A stretch of DNA of 64,000 nucleotides from Treponema sp. GTDB lineage: Bacteria; Spirochaetota; Spirochaetia; Treponematales; Treponemataceae. Position 1 is the stretch's first letter. Every line of letters starts with the position of its first letter. The notes beneath the pieces are model-generated. The model was given only the letters and a program-made list of their open reading frames with translations. It did not search any database and was not told the origin of the DNA. The position numbers and the translations under genes were made by a program. The stretch is from NCBI GenBank assembly GCA_017548565.1, contig JAFYZU010000010.1, forward strand, positions 1 through 64,000, given 5' to 3'. Below are positions 15,852-24,435 of the stretch, one piece after another.

Positions 15852-16538
15852 ATGAAAGTTCAAGGCAGAGACTGCACACTGACTGTTGCAAAAGACGATG
15901 AATATTATCCATTACCATACAGCGAGGAAACTGTAAGACAGGCGTCGAAAGGCTACGTTCTGCCTGGCTGCATAGGCATAAGGAACAGGGAAAAACGAGT
16001 TATAACCGGAAGGACAATTCAGGGCTGCGTTGTTACAAGACTTGAAGAAAATAATGTTCTTGCTCTGTTTCTTTTGCTTTTTTATCGTGAACAAAAGTTT
16101 GACCTTCTGGCAGACAGATATGCCTACAAAATAATCTATAAAAATCTTAGCATAAAAGAATTTGAACTGCGCGGCGAAAACAAAGAACCTCTTTATCTTC
16201 GTCTGGACGTTCAGGAAAACGATGACTCTTATACCACAGGCTGGGACTTAAATACACCTGACTTAAAATGGATTAATACAAGAACCTTTTATTTTGACGG
16301 CCACAGCGTTATTGCCGATTTGAAAGTGATTCCTCTTGTTTACCGTTTTGAGCTTACAGGTAAGTTTACTGAAAAAGCCAAGTACCAGATTACTTTATAT
16401 TTTCCTTTTACAGATGAATATTTTCCAACTCAGAAAACAATTGAAAAGCTGAGCATTACTCTGGACAGAACTTTTGGAGTGGGCATAGACCTTTATGACT
16501 TAAAGCCTTTGGACGATATGGCAGAAAGATTTATTTAA
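15852..16538 (+). CDS. Putative phage tail-tube-like protein
   Basis: A 228-residue, strand-rich protein with no signal peptide. The N-terminal part reads QGRDCTLTVAKDDEYYPL, then YSEETVRQASKGYVLPGCIG, then RVITGRTIQGCVVTRLEENN. This is the kind of pattern seen in siphophage tail-tube proteins, where a short extended arm precedes a 'G-R-x-I-x-G-x-V-x-T-x-L' strand pair. I cannot name a family with certainty. It has no strong ribosome site, stands apart from the operon before it, and would follow a tail-terminator gene in a normal phage gene order. It may be a remnant. Confidence 0.4.
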   Translation: MKVQGRDCTLTVAKDDEYYPLPYSEETVRQASKGYVLPGCIGIRNREKRVITGRTIQGCVVTRLEENNVLALFLLLFYREQKFDLLADRYAYKIIYKNLSIKEFELRGENKEPLYLRLDVQENDDSYTTGWDLNTPDLKWINTRTFYFDGHSVIADLKVIPLVYRFELTGKFTEKAKYQITLYFPFTDEYFPTQKTIEKLSITLDRTFGVGIDLYDLKPLDDMAERFI

Positions 16539-16576
16539 GCTTTCAGAAAACTAATTACAGGCTATCTAAAAAAAAC

Positions 16577-16605
16577 TTGCTGAATTTAAAAACTGCCCTT
16601 ATAAT
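16577..16605 (+). promoter_or_regulatory. Promoter of the SUMF1 lipoprotein gene
   Basis: TTGCTG, 17 bases, then a perfect TATAAT at 16600-16605. The -35 matches only in its first three bases. An AGGAGGAG ribosome site follows before the ATG at 16657. Confidence 0.5.
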
Positions 16606-16656
16606 AATTGCGGTGGTTTGGGTCTATTGATAAATTTTAATAAACAGGAGGAGCTT

Positions 16657-17847
16657 ATGACAAAAAAGATTTTTAAATGTACGGTTTTTGCATTTTTTAT
16701 TATGATGATTTTTTTCATCGGATGTCGTCAGGCTGTTATTGCGCCAGAAAAAGTTCCGGAGCCTGTCTATTATACTGTGTCGTTTTTCAGTAACGGCGGC
16801 AGTGATGTTCCTGCTCAGATTGTTGAAAGCGGTAACAGGGCAGACAAACCTGATGATCCTGAAAAAGAGGAATATCAGTTTTTCGGCTGGTACTGTGATG
16901 CTGAATTAACCCGTAAATTTGATTTTAACTGTTTAATCCTTTCAGATACTGAATTGTATGCAAAATGGCTTAAAAACTGTGTTATTTCTGAAGGAACGGA
17001 AATCAATGAACCGGTCGAAAATTCCGGTCTTTTTATCGAAGGGCGTGACATCTCTATCGGCTCTATTGTTATGTGTGATCATGAAGTAACTCAGGCTGAA
17101 TATGCTCAATATATGACCTGGTATGGAATTGAAAATAATAAGAATGATAATAAACCGCTTGAAAGTAAAGGTCTTGGTGATGATTTTCCTGCCTATTACA
17201 TCAACTGGTATGAATGCGTAATCTATTGTAATCTCAGAAGTATTGCAGAAGGTCTTGATCCAGTATATTACATGATAATCGAAGAACAGAATGTCTATGC
17301 TCCTGAGCAATGGACACTGCTTGAAGGTTCTGAGGTTACAGTTAATGAAGATGGAAAATTTTACTATAACTCAACAAAAGATTCTTTGATTTTAGGAAAT
17401 CCTGAAACAGGTATTAAATATGATTTAAGTGCAAACGGCTATCGTCTTCCTACTGAAGCTGAATGGGAATTTATGGCAAGAGGGGGAAGCAGCGGTATTT
17501 TAGAAGAACAGACTACATATTGCGGAAGTGATGATATAGATGAAGTTGCATGGTATAAAGATAACAGCGGGTATAAGTCTCATGAGGTTAAGCAGAAGAA
17601 ACCTAATTCTCTCGGGCTTTATGATATGAGCGGCAACATCGCTGAAATCTGCTATGACTGGTATGGTGATATTGATGCATCAACACCTGTTCTTGGTGCT
17701 GAATCGGGTACTACATGTGTAAGGCGAGGGGGATGCTGGAGCGGAATTGAATCATCAATACGAATCGAAGACCGTGGTACTCCTCGTGAACCTTCTTACC
17801 GCAGTATGTACGGCGGATTACGTGTAGTCTGTACCTGCATGGAGTAA
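16657..17847 (+). CDS. Lipoprotein with InlB-type B-repeat and SUMF1 (formylglycine-generating-like) domain
   Basis: A 396-residue exported protein. The signal peptide ends in a lipobox at about residue 22 (FFIGC). A single Listeria-Bacteroides (InlB B) repeat follows (YTVSFFSNGGS ... FGWYCD ... LYAKW, about 35-102), then a SUMF1/FGE-sulfatase domain. The latter has MCDHEVTQAEYAQY, GYRLPTEAEWEFMARGG, NSLGLYDMSGNIAEICYDWYG and VRRGGCW near the C-terminus. Treponema genomes carry many such surface lipoproteins; most bind ligands rather than form formylglycine. The start at 16657 is fixed by AGGAGGAG; an earlier TTG at 16618 is not supported. Confidence 0.9.
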   Translation: MTKKIFKCTVFAFFIMMIFFIGCRQAVIAPEKVPEPVYYTVSFFSNGGSDVPAQIVESGNRADKPDDPEKEEYQFFGWYCDAELTRKFDFNCLILSDTELYAKWLKNCVISEGTEINEPVENSGLFIEGRDISIGSIVMCDHEVTQAEYAQYMTWYGIENNKNDNKPLESKGLGDDFPAYYINWYECVIYCNLRSIAEGLDPVYYMIIEEQNVYAPEQWTLLEGSEVTVNEDGKFYYNSTKDSLILGNPETGIKYDLSANGYRLPTEAEWEFMARGGSSGILEEQTTYCGSDDIDEVAWYKDNSGYKSHEVKQKKPNSLGLYDMSGNIAEICYDWYGDIDASTPVLGAESGTTCVRRGGCWSGIESSIRIEDRGTPREPSYRSMYGGLRVVCTCME

Positions 17848-17917
17848 AATAATCATTGAATAATTCTCATCTTTTCTGTATAGTTAAATCAATCTAATAA
17901 AACGTTTAACTAAGTTT

Positions 17918-19309
17918 ATGATTTTATTCAGTAAAGACAAAGAATTTTATAAGAAAGTATTCGCTATTTCAATTCCAATTGCTCTTCAGAGCCTGATTAC
18001 TATAGGCGTAAACATGCTCGATACTATCATGGTCGGATCTCTTGGTGAAGATTCACTTTCTGCAACATCACTTGCCAATTCTTTCATCAGCATCTATCAC
18101 ATTTTCTGTATGGGTCTTGGAATGGGAGCCTCTGTCCTTGTTTCAAGATACTGGGGAATGAAGGTTTCCAATAAGGATAATGAACAGAATGCATCGCGTG
18201 CACTTAAACAGACAATCTGTCTTATGCTGCGATTAACTGTTTTTCTTGCCGCTGTTTTTGCACTTTTTACATTGATTATGCCTGAAATTCTTATGAAAAT
18301 GTATACAAAAGAAGACAATATCATCCGTCTTGGTTCAATATATTTTACATGGTCTATTCCGACATACTTTTTTTTAGGAACTTCATTAACTACGACTATA
18401 GTTTTACGAAGTGTTGGTCAGACTCTGTTTCCGCTTTTCGTATCTATTGGTGCTTTTTTTGTAAATCTTATTTCTAACTATATTTTTATCTTCGGAAAAT
18501 TCGGAGCCCCTAGAATGGAAGTTGCAGGAGCAGCACTGGGAACGCTTATTGCACGTATTTTTGAAGCAGTCATGATTCTCGGATATCTTTTCATAAAGGA
18601 TAAGAAAATCAATTTTAAAATCCATGATATTTTCATGAAAACAGGAACTTTAATCCGTGAATATTTCAGAATTTCCATTCCTGTTTTAATTAGTGACGGT
18701 ATTCTTGCAATAGGGAATAATTCGGTAGCAATGGTTATCGGTCGTTTAGGTTCTGCATTCGTTGCCGCTAATGCAATTACTTCTGTTACTCAGCAGCTTA
18801 GTACTGTAGTAATCCAGGGTGTAAGTCAGTCGGGTGCAATCATTACCGGTCAGACACTTGGCAGCGGTGATAAGGAAAAAACGATGAAGCAGGGGTGGCT
18901 TTTCTTCGGTCTTGGACTTGCCCTTGGATGTTTTTCGGCACTGTTCATTGCATTATGCAAAGGTCCTGTCATCGGATATTACAATAATGTAAGTCTTAAA
19001 ACAAAAAAAATTGCCGGTCAACTTATGCTTGCAATCAGCTTTATTATAGTTTTCCAGGCTACAAATTCCATTATGACAAAAGGTGTCCTTCGAGGCGGCG
19101 GGGATACAAAAATGCTGATGCTTACAGACAATATATTCCTATGGGTAATTTCAATTCCTCTTGGAATTCTTGCCGGATTTGTATTTAAATGGTCACCTTT
19201 TTTAATTTATGTATGCCTTAAATCCGATCAGATTGTAAAAACCTTCTGGTGCGTCATCCGGTTAAAAAGCCGTAAATGGATTAAGAAAATATCTACCGGT
19301 AAACAATAA
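17918..19309 (+). CDS. MATE-family multidrug/cation antiporter
   Basis: A 463-residue membrane protein with about twelve hydrophobic segments in two similar halves. It has the MATE opening (IPIALQSLITIGVNMLDTIMVGSLGE) and the second-half counterpart (SIPVLISDGILAIGNNSVAMVIGRLG). MATE proteins export cationic drugs or metabolites using a Na+ or H+ gradient. No strong ribosome site precedes the ATG. It stands alone between a lipoprotein gene and a purine permease gene on the same strand. Confidence 0.9.
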   Translation: MILFSKDKEFYKKVFAISIPIALQSLITIGVNMLDTIMVGSLGEDSLSATSLANSFISIYHIFCMGLGMGASVLVSRYWGMKVSNKDNEQNASRALKQTICLMLRLTVFLAAVFALFTLIMPEILMKMYTKEDNIIRLGSIYFTWSIPTYFFLGTSLTTTIVLRSVGQTLFPLFVSIGAFFVNLISNYIFIFGKFGAPRMEVAGAALGTLIARIFEAVMILGYLFIKDKKINFKIHDIFMKTGTLIREYFRISIPVLISDGILAIGNNSVAMVIGRLGSAFVAANAITSVTQQLSTVVIQGVSQSGAIITGQTLGSGDKEKTMKQGWLFFGLGLALGCFSALFIALCKGPVIGYYNNVSLKTKKIAGQLMLAISFIIVFQATNSIMTKGVLRGGGDTKMLMLTDNIFLWVISIPLGILAGFVFKWSPFLIYVCLKSDQIVKTFWCVIRLKSRKWIKKISTGKQ

Positions 19310-19355
19310 ATTTGCATTTTATTTAACAGTTTTTTTTTCTCTTTTTCTTTTTTTG

Positions 19356-19364
19356 TGATATAAT
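19356..19364 (+). promoter_or_regulatory. Extended -10 promoter of the NCS2 permease gene
   Basis: TG-A-TATAAT lies 38 bases before the start codon behind a T-rich tract. The leader is about 30 bases, too short for a purine riboswitch. Confidence 0.55.
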
Positions 19365-19402
19365 AATTTTATATTTTCTTTTTCATGAAAAGGAGGATTT
19401 CG

Positions 19403-20740
19403 ATGGAAAAGTTTTTTAAATTAAAAGAAAGGAATACTACTGTCAGTAAAGAAATTATCGGCGGTATTACAACATTCCTTGCTATGGCATACATTCTTGC
19501 CGTAAATCCAAGCATTCTTTCACAATCAGGAATGGGCTGGGGACAGGTATTTACTGCAACTGCAATTTCCGCTGCTATAGCAACTTTAGTTATGGCATTT
19601 GTTGCAAAGCTTCCGGTGGCACTTGCACCAGGTCTTGGTCTTAATGCATTCTTTACATACACTGTTGTATTAGGAATGGGATGTTCATGGCAGCTTGCAC
19701 TTACTGCAGTTTTCATAGAGGGTATTTTATTCATCATACTTTCTTTATGCGGTGTCCGTGAAGCAATCGTACGTTCAATTCCTGACGGTCTTAAAAAGGC
19801 AGTTGCTGTCGGTATAGGACTTTTCATTACAATCATTGGTCTTGTAAACGCAGGAATCTGTACAACAGATACAGGAACAACAATCGGATTCGTTAATTTT
19901 AATCTTGATCATAAGGCAGCTCTTGTTGCTGTAATCGGTCTTTTAATTACAATCATTCTTTATATATTAAAGGTTCCGGGTGCAATCCTTGTTGGTATTG
20001 TCCTTACAACAATAATCGGTATTCCGTTCGGAGTAACAACAATTCCTGAAGGATTCAAGCCATTCTCAACTCCATCTAAACCATATCTCTTTGCCTTTGA
20101 TTTCAAGGGAATATTTATGAATCCTGCGGGAAAATTCTCAATTGCAGTTTTAGGACAATTCTTTGTAATCTTCTTTACATTCCTGTTTACCGATTTATTC
20201 GATACAATCGGAACACTTCTTGGTGTTGCAGAGCAGGGTAACCTTAAAGATTCAAACGGTGAAGTATTGAACATCAAGGGAGCTTTGCTTTCTGATTCAG
20301 TAGGAACTGTAGTTGGTGCATGTCTTGGTACTTCAACAGTAACATCTTTCGTTGAATCTTCATCTGGAGTTGCTGCAGGTGCACGAACCGGTCTTGCTTC
20401 TGTTGTAACAGGTCTTTTATTCCTTGTTTCATTATTCCTGTGGCCTTTATTCAGTTTGATTCCATCTGCTGCAACAGCACCGGCCTTAATTTTCGTAGGC
20501 TTCTTAATGATGCAGTCTGTTGTTGAAATCAACTTTAAAGATCCTACAGAAGGAATTCCTGCTTTCATTACAATCATGTCTATGCCGTTCGCATATTCAA
20601 TTTCAAAAGGTATCATGTTCGGTATCATCACTTATGTATTGTGTAAGGCATGTACTAAAAAAGCAAAAGAAATTCCAGTTGTTACATGGATTCTTGCAGT
20701 AATATTCATTCTTGATATTATTTTTGAAGCATGTAAATAA
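19403..20740 (+). CDS. NCS2-family purine (guanine/hypoxanthine/adenine) permease
   Basis: A 445-residue inner-membrane transporter with many hydrophobic segments. AzgA/PbuG-group hallmarks include an N-terminal VSKEIIGGITTFLAMAYILAVNPSIL, ALAPGLGLNAFFTYTVV and the acidic DLFDTIGTLLGVAEQ segment near residue 270. This subgroup imports purine bases with protons. The start at 19403 follows AGGAGG by seven bases; an in-frame ATG 18 bases earlier is itself part of the ribosome-site region. The substrate within purines cannot be fixed from sequence alone. Confidence 0.9.
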   Translation: MEKFFKLKERNTTVSKEIIGGITTFLAMAYILAVNPSILSQSGMGWGQVFTATAISAAIATLVMAFVAKLPVALAPGLGLNAFFTYTVVLGMGCSWQLALTAVFIEGILFIILSLCGVREAIVRSIPDGLKKAVAVGIGLFITIIGLVNAGICTTDTGTTIGFVNFNLDHKAALVAVIGLLITIILYILKVPGAILVGIVLTTIIGIPFGVTTIPEGFKPFSTPSKPYLFAFDFKGIFMNPAGKFSIAVLGQFFVIFFTFLFTDLFDTIGTLLGVAEQGNLKDSNGEVLNIKGALLSDSVGTVVGACLGTSTVTSFVESSSGVAAGARTGLASVVTGLLFLVSLFLWPLFSLIPSAATAPALIFVGFLMMQSVVEINFKDPTEGIPAFITIMSMPFAYSISKGIMFGIITYVLCKACTKKAKEIPVVTWILAVIFILDIIFEACK

Positions 20741-20758
20741 ATCCTTTTAAAATAAAAA

Positions 20759-20803
20759 TGCCGGTATCATAAACTTTAGTGTTTTATTACCGGCAGTTTT
20801 TTT
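20759..20803. terminator. Bidirectional terminator between NCS2 permease and thrC
   Basis: TGCCGGTA at 20759-20766 pairs with TACCGGCA at 20788-20795. A T-tract follows on the plus strand and an A-rich run precedes on the other side, serving both convergent genes. Confidence 0.75.
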
Positions 20804-20818
20804 ATCCTGAACTTTAAT

Positions 20819-22228
20819 CTACAGATTATTCAAAAGCCATTTCTTGAATTTCTCGTAATCATTTTCCATAGGGATTGCCCTGTCAGGAAGTCGTAAAACT
20901 TCTTCGAGACGTGATGGAACAGGAGGTTCTTTTCCGATTGCTTCTACAACAGTTGAACTGAATTTAGCAGGAGATGCTGTTTCAAGTATGATTCCGACTG
21001 CTTTTTTATTTACAACCCTGATTCCCCATTCAGGAACATTAGGTGTTAAGCCCGGTAATTCAGGATCATTCTTTTTACCGTCGATAAGGTTTACCATTGC
21101 ATCGTTTCGAATGTCATTCCATGCCTGCCATCCGATTGCTCCATGCGGGTCAATTATATAGCCTGTTTTTGTATGACAGCTGTCAATTGCCTTTATAATT
21201 CCTTCGTTATCAAGCCAGTATGATGCAAACATCTTTCGTACCTGATCAAGAGAATACATTGCCTGAATTCGTTCATAATTGCTTGGAGCACCTACATCCA
21301 TTGCATTTGCATAAGTTTCCACAGAAGGACGAGGATTGTAATTTCCGGAAGAAATCCAGTCCGGAATTGTTTTATTTGTATTTGTAGCGGCAACAAAGCC
21401 TGATATTGGAGCACCCATTTCTTTTGCAATAAGACCTGATGTAAGGTTACCGAAATTTCCTGAAGGAACAACCATAATGATTGCAGGATCATGAATCTTA
21501 TTGTCCATTGCACATCTGTTTCGGACAACTAAAGATGCATACATATAATAAAAACTCTGCGGAAGAAGACGTGAAATATTGATTGAGTTTGCAGAAGAAA
21601 GACGGAGCTTTTTGCGGAGTTTTGAATCTGTAAATGCTGTTTTTACAAGCTTCTGACAGTCATCAAAAGTACCTTTAATCTTTAATGCACGTACATTTCC
21701 TGTAAAAGTAGAAAGCTGTTTTTCCTGTAAAGGACTTATTTTTCCGTCAGGATATAAAATAGTTACATCGATTCCTTCAACACCATGAAATGCACTTCCC
21801 ACGGCACTTCCTGTATCACCGGAGGTTGCTACAAGAATATGAAGCGGTTCTTCACCTCTGTTGAGATATGACATTGTACGAGCCATGAATCTTGCACCAA
21901 AATCTTTAAATGCACAGGTTGGTCCGTGGAATAACTCAAGTACATAAGATATTGAATCAAGAGGGGCAATTTTTGGTGAAAAAGGATATGCATCCTGAAT
22001 GATTAAAGCAAGCTCATCATCCGGAATTTCTCCTTCGACATAAGGCTTTGCCATATTAAAAGCAATGTCACGGAAGGATGGAGCAGGGTCCTTGTTTAAC
22101 AAAGAATCTGCTAATTTCGGAAAACTTTCGGGAATAAACAATCCTCCTGTTTCCTGATTCATTCCTTTCATTACTGCTGTTTTAAAATCAACTTTTACAG
22201 ATTTATCCCTTGTATCTGTGTAAATCAT
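20819..22228 (-). CDS. thrC: Threonine synthase
   Basis: This PLP enzyme converts O-phosphohomoserine to threonine. The protein (469 residues) has the PLP lysine K108 in GPTCAFKDFGARF, a substrate/phosphate segment ATSGDTGSAVGSAFHG and the PSGNFGN loop. Length and motifs fit the ThrC class that starts with Y-x-S/D-T-R-x(4)-V. GGGG lies nine bases before the ATG. It is the downstream gene of a pair with the lipoprotein at 22260-23159, 31 bases away, and converges on the permease gene. Confidence 0.95.
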   Translation of the reverse strand: MIYTDTRDKSVKVDFKTAVMKGMNQETGGLFIPESFPKLADSLLNKDPAPSFRDIAFNMAKPYVEGEIPDDELALIIQDAYPFSPKIAPLDSISYVLELFHGPTCAFKDFGARFMARTMSYLNRGEEPLHILVATSGDTGSAVGSAFHGVEGIDVTILYPDGKISPLQEKQLSTFTGNVRALKIKGTFDDCQKLVKTAFTDSKLRKKLRLSSANSINISRLLPQSFYYMYASLVVRNRCAMDNKIHDPAIIMVVPSGNFGNLTSGLIAKEMGAPISGFVAATNTNKTIPDWISSGNYNPRPSVETYANAMDVGAPSNYERIQAMYSLDQVRKMFASYWLDNEGIIKAIDSCHTKTGYIIDPHGAIGWQAWNDIRNDAMVNLIDGKKNDPELPGLTPNVPEWGIRVVNKKAVGIILETASPAKFSSTVVEAIGKEPPVPSRLEEVLRLPDRAIPMENDYEKFKKWLLNNL

Positions 22229-22259
22229 TTTATACCCCGTTATATCTGATTAAGCTTTA

Positions 22260-23159
22260 TTAAAGCTTATAAATCAAATCATCTGCTATAATTTTGCCTA
22301 AATCTTCTTTACATTTTGATGCGGCTTTTTCCCACTTAGGCTGGGTAGTTTCGCATGAATATGAATTCCTGTAAATTTCTTTACCGTTCGTCATATCTAC
22401 AACCCAGATTTCTGCAGTTAAAGCACAGTAAAATCCGTTTTCGTTTTTTTCAATCGGTTTTACATATTTAACAGTTCCGCCGATAAAATATCCGAATTCA
22501 TCATTTACGATTTCTTTATTTCTTTTGTAAAGAGATTCAATTGATTTTCCAATATCAGATTCATCGTTTACCGGAGCATTGCCGACTTTTTTACATCCGT
22601 ACTTCTGGAATTCAGAAATAAGATTATAGAAATTTCGTGCAGGTTTATTTTTTTCATCATATTCATAAATAAAGAGGATTGCTCCTTTTTCAGGAATATC
22701 TGATCTTACGAAGAAATCTGCTGATGCACCTGACTGAACCGCAGCATCAATAAGATTCTGTTTTTTAGAATTAGGATTTGCATAGGCAAGGAATTTTCCG
22801 TTTACTGCAAAATTGCAGACTGGAGCATCAAAAATATATGTTCCATCAGAATTTGTCCTTACATTTTCTGTTTTGTTTTCATCTGCAGAAACAGGATAAC
22901 TGATTGTTAACGAAAAATTCTGCATAGGCTCTGAAGTCTGAGAATTTTTAACAGATACAATAAACTGCTTTGAAAACATTTTTCCTTTTGTCGTCGGGGC
23001 AGGAGACTGTACCATTTCAATTTTAACTGTAGTTAAAAGATTCAAAAAAGCAGTATCTGCAGATTTTGAATTTGCCTGATCAGTGTTAACTTTTGTAGAA
23101 GAACATGCTGTCAAAAATATAGATATAATAATTGCTATAAAGAGATTTCTTTTTTTCAT
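22260..23159 (-). CDS. Treponema-type lipoprotein with LPP20/CsgG-like C-terminal part
   Basis: A 299-residue exported protein. Its signal peptide ends in a lipobox with Cys at residue 19 (FLTAC). Residues about 60-140 look like a carboxypeptidase-regulatory-like beta domain (PMQNFSLTISYPVSADENK, DGTYIFDAP). The C-terminal part (GYFIGGTVKYVKPIEKNENG ... CALTAEIWVVDMTNGKEIY) resembles the LPP20/CsgG-type fold of envelope proteins. Function is unknown. It is read away from alr and lies just upstream of thrC. Confidence 0.7.
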   Translation of the reverse strand: MKKRNLFIAIIISIFLTACSSTKVNTDQANSKSADTAFLNLLTTVKIEMVQSPAPTTKGKMFSKQFIVSVKNSQTSEPMQNFSLTISYPVSADENKTENVRTNSDGTYIFDAPVCNFAVNGKFLAYANPNSKKQNLIDAAVQSGASADFFVRSDIPEKGAILFIYEYDEKNKPARNFYNLISEFQKYGCKKVGNAPVNDESDIGKSIESLYKRNKEIVNDEFGYFIGGTVKYVKPIEKNENGFYCALTAEIWVVDMTNGKEIYRNSYSCETTQPKWEKAASKCKEDLGKIIADDLIYKL

Positions 23160-23206
23160 TTTATAAATCCTTTTTATTTGGTTATTTATTTTATTATGAA
23201 CCGTGA

Positions 23207-23234
23207 TTTTTTACAATATAAATCTTGTAAAAAA
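23207..23234. promoter_or_regulatory. Perfect 10-bp inverted repeat between lipoprotein gene and alr
   Basis: TTTTTTACAA, eight bases, TTGTAAAAAA, placed in the divergent promoter region. It could be an operator for a dimeric regulator or a weak hairpin. No canonical -35/-10 pair for alr was found nearby. Confidence 0.4.
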
Positions 23235-23275
23235 TGTCATATAACTATAAATTATTGTAAGAAAGGACTATAAAA

Positions 23276-24433
23276 ATGAACCGTTGTACAAGAGCAGTAA
23301 TATATAAGGACAATTTAAAATATAATCTTGAACAGATAAAAAAATATGTTGAACCGGGTGTAAAAATCTGTGTTGCAGTTAAAGCGGATTCTTACGGGCA
23401 TAATGCTGTTTTAACTTCCAGGCTTGCACAGGAAATGGGAATTGAATTTCTTGCAGTTGCTACTGTCGATGAAGCAATTGAATTGCGCAGCAACAATATT
23501 ACTGCTCAAATCCTTCTTTTAAGTCTTTGTACACCTGAAGAAATGACTGATTTATTTAAATATAAAATAACGCCTGTCGTTTTCGGAAAGGATTTTCTTG
23601 AAATTCTCATTCAAAAAAGCAATGAATTTTATAAGGGTGATGAAAAATTTGACGTTCATCTTGCAGTTGATACAGGGATGGGACGAATCGGCTGTTACCC
23701 CGAAGAAGCTCAGGAACAGGCAATTCTCATAAATAATTCAAAACATCTTCGTCTTGGTGGGATGATAACTCATTTTGCAGTATCTGACAGCCTGAAAAAA
23801 GAAAATCAGGATTTTACAAGACGGCAGTTTGAAGCTTTTAAATCGGCAGTACAAAGCGTAAAGGATAAAGGTATAAATCCCGGAATCTGTTCATGTGGTG
23901 CAAGTGCCGCTCTTTTAAATAATACCGATATGCATTTTGAAATGGTAAGACCCGGAATCATTACTTACGGATATTATCCTGATGAAATTACTAAAAATCA
24001 TCTTTTAAGCGTTCACAAAGAATTTGATATAAAACCTGTGCTTTCTTTTGAAACTAAAGTCGTTGCAATAAGGCATTTTCCTGCAGGAAAAACAATTTCA
24101 TACGGCTGCACCTATGAATGTAAAGAAGATACCGATATTGCTGTTTTACCTGTTGGTTATGCAGACGGACTTTTAAGGCGTTTTTCTCCCGGTCTTGAAG
24201 TAACAATCAACGGAAAAAACTATCCTGTAAGAGGCAGAATCTGCATGGATCAATGCATGGTAGAAATCGGTAACAATAATCCAGATGTAAAGCTTTGGGA
24301 TAAGGCTGTAATTTTTGGTCCTTCGGAAAGCGGAGCCTTGAATGATGCAGAAGTTCTTGCAAAAATCGGAAATACGATTTCTTATGAGGTTTTAACTTCA
24401 ATATCAAAAAGAGTAGAGAAAATAATCGTATAA
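23276..24433 (+). CDS. alr: Alanine racemase
   Basis: Interconverts L- and D-alanine for peptidoglycan using PLP. The 385-residue protein has the PLP lysine K36 in AVKADSYGHN, the TGMGRIG and HFAVSD segments of the barrel, the second active-site tyrosine in SYGCTYECKEDTDIAVLPVGYADG and the C-terminal GRICMDQCMV element. GAAAGGA precedes the ATG. It is divergent from the lipoprotein gene and convergent with folC, the two stops lying two bases apart. Confidence 0.95.
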   Translation: MNRCTRAVIYKDNLKYNLEQIKKYVEPGVKICVAVKADSYGHNAVLTSRLAQEMGIEFLAVATVDEAIELRSNNITAQILLLSLCTPEEMTDLFKYKITPVVFGKDFLEILIQKSNEFYKGDEKFDVHLAVDTGMGRIGCYPEEAQEQAILINNSKHLRLGGMITHFAVSDSLKKENQDFTRRQFEAFKSAVQSVKDKGINPGICSCGASAALLNNTDMHFEMVRPGIITYGYYPDEITKNHLLSVHKEFDIKPVLSFETKVVAIRHFPAGKTISYGCTYECKEDTDIAVLPVGYADGLLRRFSPGLEVTINGKNYPVRGRICMDQCMVEIGNNNPDVKLWDKAVIFGPSESGALNDAEVLAKIGNTISYEVLTSISKRVEKIIV

Positions 24434-24435
24434 CT

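Noticed and set aside
16539-16656. Right-hand copy of the tRNA-Gly att core
   Set aside because: No match to CTTCTGCCGCT or the T-arm sequence was seen here, so the right boundary of the island is not defined by this repeat.
19365-19402. Purine riboswitch before the permease gene
   Set aside because: The leader after the promoter is only about 30 bases and has no three-way junction or conserved aptamer loops.
19960-20631. Minus-strand frame of 223 codons inside the NCS2 permease gene
   Set aside because: Shadow of the hydrophobic codons on the other strand; the product is Pro/Thr/Ile-rich without domains.
22251-22269. TAAGCTTTA-T-TAAAGCTTA inverted repeat between the lipoprotein gene and thrC as a terminator
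   Set aside because: No T-tract follows on the minus strand and it overlaps the lipoprotein stop; the genes are only 31 bases apart and probably cotranscribed.
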